From Microcaldota archaeon (GTDB taxonomy: Archaea > Aenigmatarchaeota > Aenigmatarchaeia > QMZP01 > QMZT01), in contig JAADIF010000059.1 of the NCBI GenBank assembly GCA_013151465.1, forward strand, positions 1 through 13,117: a stretch of DNA of 13,117 nucleotides, given 5' to 3'. Each line of letters starts with the position of its first letter. Position 1 is the first letter of the stretch. Positions 1 through 6,400 of the stretch are shown here, in pieces. A program made the translations under genes and the position numbers. The notes beneath the pieces are model-generated. The model was not told where the DNA came from and made no database searches. It worked only from the letters and a program-made list of their open reading frames with translations.

Positions 1-299
1 CGAAAGACAAATCGCTCAAGGACATGCCGAAGGAACTGAAGATAGTGATGAGCGCAAAATATGCGAACATTGCAAAACGCTATCTGAACCTTCTTGAAAA
101 CGAGCTTGGCTACACGTTCAAGAAGATTTACACGCGCGGCATGAGCGAGGAGGGCTTTAAGGAAGGCATAGCCGATCTTGTGATTGAGATTGTCTATTCG
201 GGAAAGACTATGGAGGAATACGGCCTGCGCGTTTACGACACAATCTTTGAAAGCGATTTTGCCGTGATAGGCCCGAAAGAATGTGAGGATATTGTATGA
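1..299 (+). CDS. hisG: ATP phosphoribosyltransferase, C-terminal part (5' end outside window)
   Basis: HisG joins ATP and PRPP in the first, committed step of histidine synthesis. Only the last 98 codons are visible; the frame is open to the left edge (first full codon at base 3), so the Met at base 24 is internal. The segment GIADLVIEIV followed by SGKTMEEYGL matches the conserved end of the HisG catalytic domain, where the PRPP-binding loop is followed by a (T/S)GxT motif and NGL-like turn. The protein stops about 15 residues after the last strand (FAVIG), so it has no room for the roughly 80-residue C-terminal regulatory domain of long-form HisG and appears to be the short form. It ends 10 bases before the proposed hisD start, consistent with one transcript. 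Identity is confident; the short-form reading depends only on the visible end. Confidence 0.9.
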   Translation, partial: KDKSLKDMPKELKIVMSAKYANIAKRYLNLLENELGYTFKKIYTRGMSEEGFKEGIADLVIEIVYSGKTMEEYGLRVYDTIFESDFAVIGPKECEDIV

Positions 300-305
300 G
301 GTGAT
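298..305 (+). promoter_or_regulatory. Shine-Dalgarno site deciding the hisD start
   Basis: GAGGTGAT is complementary to the usual archaeal 16S rRNA 3' end and overlaps the hisG stop codon. The GAGGTG core ends 6 bases before ATG 310, matching the 5-7 base gap at hisB, hisF and the gene at 3371. It ends only 3 bases before ATG 307. A GTG in the same frame at 283 lies upstream of this site and would lack one. ATG 310 is therefore preferred. Confidence 0.65.
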
Positions 306-309
306 TATG

Positions 310-1614
310 ATGGAAATAGTGAGGATTTATGAGCTTGAAAAAATGAGCAGTGAAGACAGGGAACGGATAATGAAGAGGGCAGAATCGGAAAGCGCGTCCA
401 TTGAAAATGACGTCCGCATGATTCTTGAAAATGTAAAGAAAAACGGCGACAATGCGCTCTTTGATTACATGAATCGTTTCAACAAGGTGAATATAAACAG
501 CGAAAATGTGCGCGTGACAAAAGAAGAGATAAAAGAAGCGTATGAGAGGGCAGGAAAAGAGCTTATAGATACGATGAGGCTTCTTGCAAAAAATGTGAGG
601 AAATTCCACGAACTTCAGAAGCCAAAAGACTGGATGAGTGAAATAAGCCCCGGCCTTATTGCAGGTCAGGTAATGATTCCCATAGACACTGTCGGCTGTT
701 ACAGCCCCGGAGGAAGAGGCTGGTTTCCCACAACAATGCTCATGAACATAATCCCTGCAAAGGTTGCAGGCGTAAGGAGGGTTATTGTCTGCACCCCTCC
801 CATGGAAGACGGCTCAATAAATCCCGGCAGCATAGTCGCTGCTGATATTGCAGGCGCAGACGAAATATACAAACTATCCGGAGCGCAGAGCATCGCGGCC
901 ATGGCTTACGGGACCGAGAGCATTCCACGGGTCAACAAGATAACAGGGCCGGGAGGCATATGGGTTGTTACGGCAAAAAAGCTTGTGAAAAATGTGGTAG
1001 GAATTGACGTGGAGGCAGGCCCGGGAGAATGCGGGATTCTTGCAGATGAAACAGCGAATCCTGATTTTGTTGCAGCCGATATTATAACACAGGCAGAACA
1101 CGGCAACGATTCGTCAGGATTGCTTGTAACTCCTTCTATGGAACTTGCAAAAAAGGTCCAGAAAAAGGCAGGAATTCTTGCATCAAGACTTCCCAAATGG
1201 AGAAAAGAATTTGTAGAAAATTCCCTCGCAAAATATGGTGCAATAGTAGTTACTAAAACACTAGATGAAGCTATTGATTTTATAAATGATTATTCAGCTG
1301 AACACCTAGAAATCATGACAGAAAACCCCTTGCAAATTATGAAAAGGATAAAAAATGCAGGAGCGATATATCTTGGTCCGTACGCGCCCACAAGCGCAGG
1401 ATGTTATTGTTCAGGGCCAAATCATGTCCTTCCAACAGGTCCTATGGGGAAGTTGAGAGGCGGTCTCAATACAGAGGATTTCATCAAAAAAGTGACGTTT
1501 GAATATCCGACAAAAGAAGGGCTCGGTGCATTGAAAGATGCAATGCTTGTCCTTTCGGATTATGAACAATTTTACGCTCACGGAAATGCCATAAGAATAC
1601 GTTTCGAAGAGTAA
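310..1614 (+). CDS. hisD: Histidinol dehydrogenase with altered active site
   Basis: HisD oxidises L-histidinol to histidine in two NAD-dependent steps. From ATG 310 the protein is 434 residues, the usual family length. Recognisable blocks are GCYSPGGRGWFP near 131, ITGPGG near 211-216, ADETANPDFVAAD near 245, QAEHG at 261-265 and SAEHL near 330. Compared with E. coli HisD as I recall it, the catalytic Glu/His pair is kept (E331, H332), as are zinc ligands Gln (Q261), His (H264) and His (H424, in AHGNA) and a substrate-binding Glu (E419). Three ligand positions differ: zinc-ligand Asp360 is Cys365 (GCYCSG instead of GDY.SG), Ser237 of AGPSE is Gly239, and Asn211 of GPGN is Gly216. Spacing from the catalytic His to this Cys is 33 residues, the same as His327-Asp360, so the alignment is firm. 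Base composition falls sharply near 1200-1380. It is probably an active HisD with a Cys zinc ligand, though altered specificity is possible. The next gene starts 10 bases after the stop. Confidence 0.93.
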   Translation: MEIVRIYELEKMSSEDRERIMKRAESESASIENDVRMILENVKKNGDNALFDYMNRFNKVNINSENVRVTKEEIKEAYERAGKELIDTMRLLAKNVRKFHELQKPKDWMSEISPGLIAGQVMIPIDTVGCYSPGGRGWFPTTMLMNIIPAKVAGVRRVIVCTPPMEDGSINPGSIVAADIAGADEIYKLSGAQSIAAMAYGTESIPRVNKITGPGGIWVVTAKKLVKNVVGIDVEAGPGECGILADETANPDFVAADIITQAEHGNDSSGLLVTPSMELAKKVQKKAGILASRLPKWRKEFVENSLAKYGAIVVTKTLDEAIDFINDYSAEHLEIMTENPLQIMKRIKNAGAIYLGPYAPTSAGCYCSGPNHVLPTGPMGKLRGGLNTEDFIKKVTFEYPTKEGLGALKDAMLVLSDYEQFYAHGNAIRIRFEE

Positions 1615-1624
1615 AGGGATAATT

Positions 1625-2683
1625 ATGTGGATTAAAGACAAGGTAAATATGAAGGATATTAACTGCATTGTATTTGATATCGACAGGACACTCATAGATA
1701 TCAGAAAGTCGTATGAAGATGCCATCAGACTGGCTGTCTCTGACATGCTGAAAATGGCGAAAATAGAAATCAATCCTTCCGATGTCATGTCGGAAGATGA
1801 CATATATCGCTTGTGGTGGAAAGTGCAACTTGCGGATGTATGGTATATAACCTATGCAGGAACTCTCTATTATCTTACAAAGGTGCTCCTTTCTAATAGA
1901 AATGCAAGCGTTGAAAACCTTGGAGAGAGCGGAACGGAAGGGTCGTTTTCAAAGGAAATAAGTACTTTGAGAGCGTTCGGCAAAAACCTTTCAGAGAAAA
2001 CTATGACAGCAGATTTTGACGGTTTCGTGGACTTTTTGCTGAAAGCGGAAGGGGAAAAATACATCGATGTTATCAAAAACGCCCTTTCAGCAAAATTTCC
2101 CGAATTCGACGCGATAGAAAAAAAGCTGGATATATTGTGGTCAAAAAAGCTTGCACAGATGCTCTTTCAGGCGGAATATCAGGGAAATGGATGGTACAGG
2201 GAGGAAAATAATGCGGAACCGCCAGTCAATGCGGAAAAGGGCTTATGGCAAAACGATAGACTCTTTTCCATGAAGATTTCTGAAAGAGATGCCCTTTACA
2301 CTCTTTCAAAAAAATTCCCGCTTGGGATAGCAACAGCCCGCCCGGCATCCGAAGCAAAAAAAGGGCTTGAAGTGACGGGAATTGCCGAATTCTTCAAAAA
2401 GGAAAATATCTCAACGCTTGAAGACGGAAGCAAGGCGGAAAGGATTATGAAATCTCTTAAAAGTCTGGGATGCGAAGGCGGGAAAAGCATATACATAGGC
2501 GATGGAGTCAGTGACGGCCTTTCTGTAGCTTCCCTGAAAAAGAAAGGCGTTAACATTCTTTTTGCCGGCGTCGTCGTCCCCGGAAGCGCGGAACTGATGA
2601 AAGAGCAGGAGAGGCGGCTCAAAGATGCCGGCGCTGACATAATCGTGAACAATATTTCGGAGTTATTAGAGGTGTTTGAATGA
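1625..2683 (+). CDS. HAD-superfamily phosphatase, candidate histidinol-phosphatase
   Basis: This 352-residue protein has all HAD motifs: motif I FDIDRT with nucleophile D18 and acid/base D20, motif II Thr237 in IATARP, a motif III lysine probably near K270, and motif IV GDGVSD with D293 and D297. The long span between motifs I and II (about 215 residues) is a large cap domain, bigger than in typical small phosphatases. It lies between hisD and hisB, and no other complete phosphatase is in the cluster. It is therefore the obvious candidate for removing phosphate from histidinol phosphate, just before the HisD step. That role is inference from context; the sequence alone shows only a HAD hydrolase. 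ATG 1649 (residue 9), preceded by AAGGT, is an alternative start that would leave the usual short lead into motif I. The stop overlaps the hisB start as ATGA, suggesting translational coupling. Confidence 0.8.
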   Translation: MWIKDKVNMKDINCIVFDIDRTLIDIRKSYEDAIRLAVSDMLKMAKIEINPSDVMSEDDIYRLWWKVQLADVWYITYAGTLYYLTKVLLSNRNASVENLGESGTEGSFSKEISTLRAFGKNLSEKTMTADFDGFVDFLLKAEGEKYIDVIKNALSAKFPEFDAIEKKLDILWSKKLAQMLFQAEYQGNGWYREENNAEPPVNAEKGLWQNDRLFSMKISERDALYTLSKKFPLGIATARPASEAKKGLEVTGIAEFFKKENISTLEDGSKAERIMKSLKSLGCEGGKSIYIGDGVSDGLSVASLKKKGVNILFAGVVVPGSAELMKEQERRLKDAGADIIVNNISELLEVFE

Positions 2684-3270
2684 GAACAGCAAAGATAGAA
2701 AGGAATACAAAAGAGACGCAAATAAAGGTCGAGATAAATCTTGACGGGACAGGCAAAAGGAGGATTGAAACGCCTGTCGGCTTCCTCGATCATATGCTCG
2801 ACCTTTTTGGAAAACACGGCCTTTTCGACATTGCAGTCGAGGCAAAGGGAGATATGGAAATAGACGAGCACCACACAGTAGAGGACATCGGCATAGTCCT
2901 CGGGCAGGCCCTTCTGAAAGCGGTAGGCGACAAGAAAGGCATAAAGCGGTACGGAACAATGATACTGCCTATGGATGATGTGCTTGCGCTGGTCAGCCTT
3001 GACTTTGCAGGAAGATACGCATTCGTACTGGATGCACAGTTTACACGGGAAAAAGTCGGAGACCTTTCAACGGAACTTATATATGACTTTTTCGACGCAA
3101 TAGCCCAGAATGCAAAGCTCAACCTGCACATAAAGCTGCTTGAAGCAGGAAGGAACGACCACCACAGGATAGAAGGCATATTCAAAGCGTTTGCCCGCGC
3201 AGTAAGGCAGGCAGTTGAAATTGACGAAAGGGCAAAAGACCAGCTTCCCAGCACAAAGGGGGCGCTCTAA
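2680..3270 (+). CDS. hisB: Imidazoleglycerol-phosphate dehydratase
   Basis: HisB removes water from imidazole glycerol phosphate to give imidazole acetol phosphate, using a Mn-containing active site built from His-rich motifs. The 196-residue length is normal for the single-function enzyme, with no fused phosphatase. Visible signatures are VGFLDHMLDLFGKHGLFD (35-50, with H38 and H46), DEHHTVEDIG (62-71), LDFAGR, REKVGDLSTEL and NDHHRIEGIFKAF (159-171). It ends with the usual PSTKG. The two HH..E motifs that bind metal are intact. The start is ATG 2680, with GAGGTG ending 5 bases upstream inside the phosphatase gene and a 4-base overlap with that gene's stop. A 100-base gap follows, the longest in the operon. 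Confidence 0.96.
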   Translation: MRTAKIERNTKETQIKVEINLDGTGKRRIETPVGFLDHMLDLFGKHGLFDIAVEAKGDMEIDEHHTVEDIGIVLGQALLKAVGDKKGIKRYGTMILPMDDVLALVSLDFAGRYAFVLDAQFTREKVGDLSTELIYDFFDAIAQNAKLNLHIKLLEAGRNDHHRIEGIFKAFARAVRQAVEIDERAKDQLPSTKGAL

Positions 3271-3282
3271 GCTGAAAGCAGG

Positions 3283-3319
3283 CGCAGCAGAGGTTATGCA
3301 GCTGCGTGCGCGCCCTCTG
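3283..3319 (+). other. Intergenic region with two mutually exclusive hairpins
   Basis: The 100-base gap 3271-3370 holds no gene. CGCAGC (3283-3288) can pair with GCTGCG (3301-3306). Alternatively CAGAGG (3288-3293) can pair with CCTCTG (3314-3319). The stems share base 3288 and the second encloses the right arm of the first, so they compete. No T-run follows, so this is not a simple terminator. Further on, GAGGTGA at 3358-3364 is the ribosome site of the next gene. The pairing is seen directly; a regulatory role is only a possibility. Confidence 0.35.
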
Positions 3320-3370
3320 ATTGAAAGAGAATCTGAAGGATTAAAGAGATTTGGTTAGAGGTGAGTAGAT

Positions 3371-4225
3371 ATGTCAGATCAGGAAATTATGGAGATGTTC
3401 GATGAAGCAAAATTAGTAGTTGCGGGTTCCGGCGATATTATAGGACCGGAGCACCGAAGATCGGCTTACATAGACAGGTTTGGTTCCTGCGCACTTGCAG
3501 GAATACCGCCAAATATGATGTCAGAAGATGTATGGAAAGGAGAGTTTGAGAAATACGAAGGCACATGGCAGAATATGTGGCAGGATTTTGTAGAAGCGCA
3601 AACAGGATACAAACCATCGAAAGATCTCGTTGAAATGGCTTACAAAAATTTTTGGGCCAATACAGCTACAATTGACGGGCTGCCAGCTACATTGGGGATA
3701 TATGAACTGATGGAGCAGTTAAGAAAGCAAGACACAGATTTTGCTATCGTTTCCGGTCAGTTCAAAGAAATCAATGAGGTAATAAACAGAATGTATAATC
3801 TTGGGATTGATGAATCAAGAATTATTGAAACACAAGGAAACGGAATCGAAGAAGTGTATAAAGGTTATCGGAAACTTGGAAAAATCGACGGTCCTGTTGT
3901 CATTTTGGATGGAAATACCAAAAGAATGGGATATATCAATGAGTTGAATGATGAATGGGTTGGAAAGAATGGATGGTGCAGAGGAGTTTTTCCGATAGGT
4001 GTAAAGGATAATTATGTAACAATGGACGGGGAAAAGCTCGCCGCATGGTTTGGAAATCTTTTGGAGTTAGATAAAGCTCTCGACATTTCGGTTGATAGAA
4101 AAAGATATGGTCCCGGAGATTCCGCACCTGTTCTTGAATATATGCAGCGTCTTGCAAATAATCGCGAATATAAGTCCCTGATAGCGCAATGGTATAATTC
4201 TTTGAGAGGAGGCGGATACAGATGA
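3371..4225 (+). CDS. Degenerate HAD-like protein (probable pseudophosphatase)
   Basis: No confident family match from memory. The 284-residue protein follows the layout of a HAD phosphatase with a helical cap: a first strand at 14-22, a helical cap-like region at about 50-100, then an LxELMEQLRK helix, strand FAIVSG (124-129, motif II-like Ser128), a helix, and strand VVILDG (176-181) in the place of motif IV. The catalytic positions are changed. Motif I, normally DxDGT, reads GSGDI (19-23), so the nucleophile Asp and acid/base Asp are both Gly. In motif IV the first Asp is kept (D180) but the second is Lys184. If the HAD reading is right, the protein cannot act by the usual aspartyl-phosphate route. 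It lies between hisB and hisH with its own GAGGTGA site and overlaps hisH by ATGA, so it is cotranslated with the pathway. It is more AT-rich than hisH. It may have a structural or regulatory role, or be a different fold altogether. Confidence 0.6.
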   Translation: MSDQEIMEMFDEAKLVVAGSGDIIGPEHRRSAYIDRFGSCALAGIPPNMMSEDVWKGEFEKYEGTWQNMWQDFVEAQTGYKPSKDLVEMAYKNFWANTATIDGLPATLGIYELMEQLRKQDTDFAIVSGQFKEINEVINRMYNLGIDESRIIETQGNGIEEVYKGYRKLGKIDGPVVILDGNTKRMGYINELNDEWVGKNGWCRGVFPIGVKDNYVTMDGEKLAAWFGNLLELDKALDISVDRKRYGPGDSAPVLEYMQRLANNREYKSLIAQWYNSLRGGGYR

Positions 4226-4824
4226 TAGCAATCATTGACTACGGAGCGGGAAATCCGGGCTCTGTGAGAAAGGCGTTTGAGTTTCTCGGAGAGAAGTGCG
4301 TGGTGACTTCGTCGCCTGAAGATGTAATAAAAGCCGACAGAATCATCTTCCCGGGAGTCGGCTCGTTCGGAGAGGCGATAAAAACCCTGCGCAAAAAAGG
4401 CCTTGATGAGGTGATAAAAAACGCAGTGGGAAATGGAACCCCTTTCCTTGGCATATGCCTTGGGCTTCAGCTGCTATTCGAGGAAAGCGAAGAAAGCCCG
4501 GGTGTTAAGGGCCTCTGCCTGCTTGAGGGCAGATGCGTCCGCTTCAGGGAGGGCAAAGTCCCCGAGATCGGCTGGAATGAGGTAAAGCCCGTCAGGGAAG
4601 GCTCTGAAATTCTGGGAAGCGGCGGCTTTGCGTATTTTGTCAATTCGTTTTATGTTGCACCAGCCGATGAGGAAATAAAGGCGGGCGTGACAGAATACGG
4701 CATCGAATTTACCAGCGCGGTGAAGAAGGGAAATGTATTTGCCGTCCAGTTCCACCCGGAAAAAAGCGGAAAATACGGCCTTGAGGTATTGAGGAGGTGG
4801 CTTTCATGCTCGCAAAAAGAATAA
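4222..4824 (+). CDS. hisH: Imidazole glycerol phosphate synthase, glutaminase subunit
   Basis: HisH splits glutamine and passes ammonia to HisF. It is a class I glutamine amidotransferase of 200 residues, the normal size. The triad is present: nucleophile C79 in GICLG, H178 and E180 in QFHPEKSG. PGVGSFG (44-50) is the oxyanion-loop region typical of HisH, and the N-terminus IIDYGAGN is standard. One unusual residue is Asn141 in YFVNSFY, where HisH proteins normally have His (FVHSY). AGGAGG at 4207-4212 lies within the preceding gene and the two genes overlap by ATGA. The 3' end overlaps hisF by 19 bases, fitting the need for equal amounts of the two subunits. Confidence 0.96.
   Translation: MIAIIDYGAGNPGSVRKAFEFLGEKCVVTSSPEDVIKADRIIFPGVGSFGEAIKTLRKKGLDEVIKNAVGNGTPFLGICLGLQLLFEESEESPGVKGLCLLEGRCVRFREGKVPEIGWNEVKPVREGSEILGSGGFAYFVNSFYVAPADEEIKAGVTEYGIEFTSAVKKGNVFAVQFHPEKSGKYGLEVLRRWLSCSQKE
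4792..4799 (+). promoter_or_regulatory. Shine-Dalgarno site deciding the hisF start
   Basis: AGGAGGTG lies inside the end of hisH, where it encodes Arg-Arg-Trp. It ends 6 bases before ATG 4806. An in-frame GTG at 4797 is part of the site itself and so is not the start. Confidence 0.8.
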
Positions 4825-5570
4825 TACCATGCCTTGACATAAAGCAGGGAAGGGTCGTGAAGGGCGTTAAATTTGCAAATCTGCGGGATGCAGGAGACCC
4901 TCTTGAGCTTGCAAAATACTACAATGAGCAGGGCGCAGATGAGATAAGCTTTCTTGACATCATGGCATCGGCAGAGTCAAGACCCATCTTCCTTGACCTC
5001 GTCGAGCGCGTCTCAAAGGCGTTGTTTATACCGTTCTCCGTCGGAGGGGGAATAAGAACCGTAGATGATATACGGCAGGTGCTTTCCGCAGGCGCAGAGA
5101 AAGTGTCAATAGGAAGCGCCGCCGTGAAAAATCCGGTACTTGTCAGGGAGGCGGCAGAGATGTTTGGCTCTCAGGCAATCGTTCTTTCCATTGATGCGAA
5201 GAAGAATTCGTCAATGCCAAGCGGCTATGAGCTTTACATAAAAGGCGGAAGGGAACCTGTCGGGCTTGACGCCCTCGAATTTGCAAAAAGGATGGTGGAG
5301 GCCGGCGCAGGAGAGATTCTGCTCAACGCGATGGATTCAGACGGGACAAAGAAAGGGTACGACCTTACCGTCAACCGTATGTTCAGCGAGAGCCTGAATG
5401 TCCCTATCATAGCATCCGGCGGTGCGGGAAGCCCGGAAGACATTCTCAAAGTCCTGACGGAGGGAAAGGCGGATGCCGCTCTTGCCGCATCAATCTTCCA
5501 CTATGGGGAATACACGATAGGCGAGGCCAAAGAATACTTGAAGAAAAACGGAGTGGTCGTGAGAGAGTGA
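4806..5570 (+). CDS. hisF: Imidazole glycerol phosphate synthase, cyclase subunit
   Basis: HisF uses ammonia from HisH to convert PRFAR into imidazole glycerol phosphate and AICAR. The 254-residue protein is a full (beta-alpha)8 barrel. Catalytic aspartates fall at the standard positions: D11 in IIPCLDI and D130 in VLSIDAK. The phosphate sites are VGGGIRT (79-85) and ASGGAGSPED (203-212). The AMDSDGTKKGYD segment (175-186) matches the family's SxDRDGTxxGYD, with Ser for the usual Arg. The start at ATG 4806 is set by its ribosome site. The gene ends in TGA at 5568-5570, 5 bases before the next start. Confidence 0.97.
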   Translation: MLAKRIIPCLDIKQGRVVKGVKFANLRDAGDPLELAKYYNEQGADEISFLDIMASAESRPIFLDLVERVSKALFIPFSVGGGIRTVDDIRQVLSAGAEKVSIGSAAVKNPVLVREAAEMFGSQAIVLSIDAKKNSSMPSGYELYIKGGREPVGLDALEFAKRMVEAGAGEILLNAMDSDGTKKGYDLTVNRMFSESLNVPIIASGGAGSPEDILKVLTEGKADAALAASIFHYGEYTIGEAKEYLKKNGVVVRE

Positions 5571-5575
5571 TAATA

Positions 5576-6400
5576 ATGGGTTCCACTGAAGACTTCCAGC
5601 TTATAAAAAACATTGATATCGCAAAGTTAGATGAAAAACCAACTGTCGTAATAGTTCCAAAAGGAGAAATGAAATTGATGAGAACAGTGGAAGATGAACT
5701 GCCAGATGAACCTATTGAACGTGTAGAAGAACTTGTCCGGAAAGGCTATAGAAGCTTTGAGTTTGTTGACAAAAGTAAGCTTTTTGGAATCGGAAATAAT
5801 GACGGCATTATAAAAGAAATTGCAAAACGTTTTCAGGATCGTGAATTCATAATCGGTGGCGGAATAAAAGATTTGAAAGATGTTGAAAAGGTAATGGGGT
5901 ATTCCCCAAACGATAATATCTACCCTCTCATAGGATCCGCTGCAACTGATAGATATCTCGAATCCAAACAACGTTTTTCATCCTTTATTCAATACTGCAT
6001 AAGGGCTTCTGATGGAAGATTAATTGTTTCTGTTGACGATGCCATTGGACCTGATGGCAAAAGAACCATCAGAAGACAATATACTACGCGAACTCCTTTG
6101 TTGACAGATGAATATATAAGAGCGCTTGCAGGTGTAGGTGTTTTTAATATAAAATACACCGGTGTATCCGCTGCCGCAAGGGGAGGAGAAAGGGGACCGG
6201 ATATTGAAGGTCTTAAAGCGCTGCCTGAAAAAGAGAGATTCAATAAAATAATTTACGCCGGAGGCGTGACGCTGGATTCGCTTCTAGAACTTTATAAGAA
6301 TGGCGCAAATGGAGCTATTTTTGGTTCGGGGGTTCCGATAATGACAACAGCGCAAAAAGCTCGCCGTTATTTGAGTAGAAGGAGGAGAGTGACATGTTAG
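5576..6400 (+). CDS. Divergent HisA/HisF-like barrel, probable non-catalytic paralogue
   Basis: This 274-residue protein aligns over its length with HisA. Shared landmarks are IIGGGIKDLKDVE (93-104, first phosphate site), LIGSAA (118-123), VSVDDA (152-157, with D154 at the second catalytic Asp position), KYTGV then a Gly/Arg-rich loop (193-207), YAGGVTLDSL (227-236) and IFGSGV (248-253). Strand 1, however, reads IVPKGE (26-31) where HisA and HisF have P.(I/L)D, so the first catalytic Asp is missing; Glu31 is the only nearby acid. YTDI/DG-type residues on strand 6 are also lost. Both phosphate sites remain, so it could still bind a ribonucleotide ligand. It sits between hisF and a complete hisA, so it is not the only HisA. 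Its codons are AT-rich (21 G/C in the line at 5641 against 33 of 60 in hisF at 5041). The start is ATG 5576, 6 bases after GAGAGTG; GTG 5567 is possible. The Arg-rich tail is at least partly a by-product of the AGGAGG site for hisA. Product unproven. Confidence 0.75.
   Translation: MGSTEDFQLIKNIDIAKLDEKPTVVIVPKGEMKLMRTVEDELPDEPIERVEELVRKGYRSFEFVDKSKLFGIGNNDGIIKEIAKRFQDREFIIGGGIKDLKDVEKVMGYSPNDNIYPLIGSAATDRYLESKQRFSSFIQYCIRASDGRLIVSVDDAIGPDGKRTIRRQYTTRTPLLTDEYIRALAGVGVFNIKYTGVSAAARGGERGPDIEGLKALPEKERFNKIIYAGGVTLDSLLELYKNGANGAIFGSGVPIMTTAQKARRYLSRRRRVTC

Noticed and set aside
2296..2874. 192-codon open frame on the - strand across the HAD phosphatase and hisB
   Set aside because: Both + strand genes have conserved motifs through this region; the antisense product shows none.
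6362..6397. Arg-rich tail of the HisA-like protein as a nucleic-acid-binding tail
   Set aside because: The RRRR codons coincide with the AGGAGG ribosome site needed for the following hisA fusion gene, which explains at least part of it.
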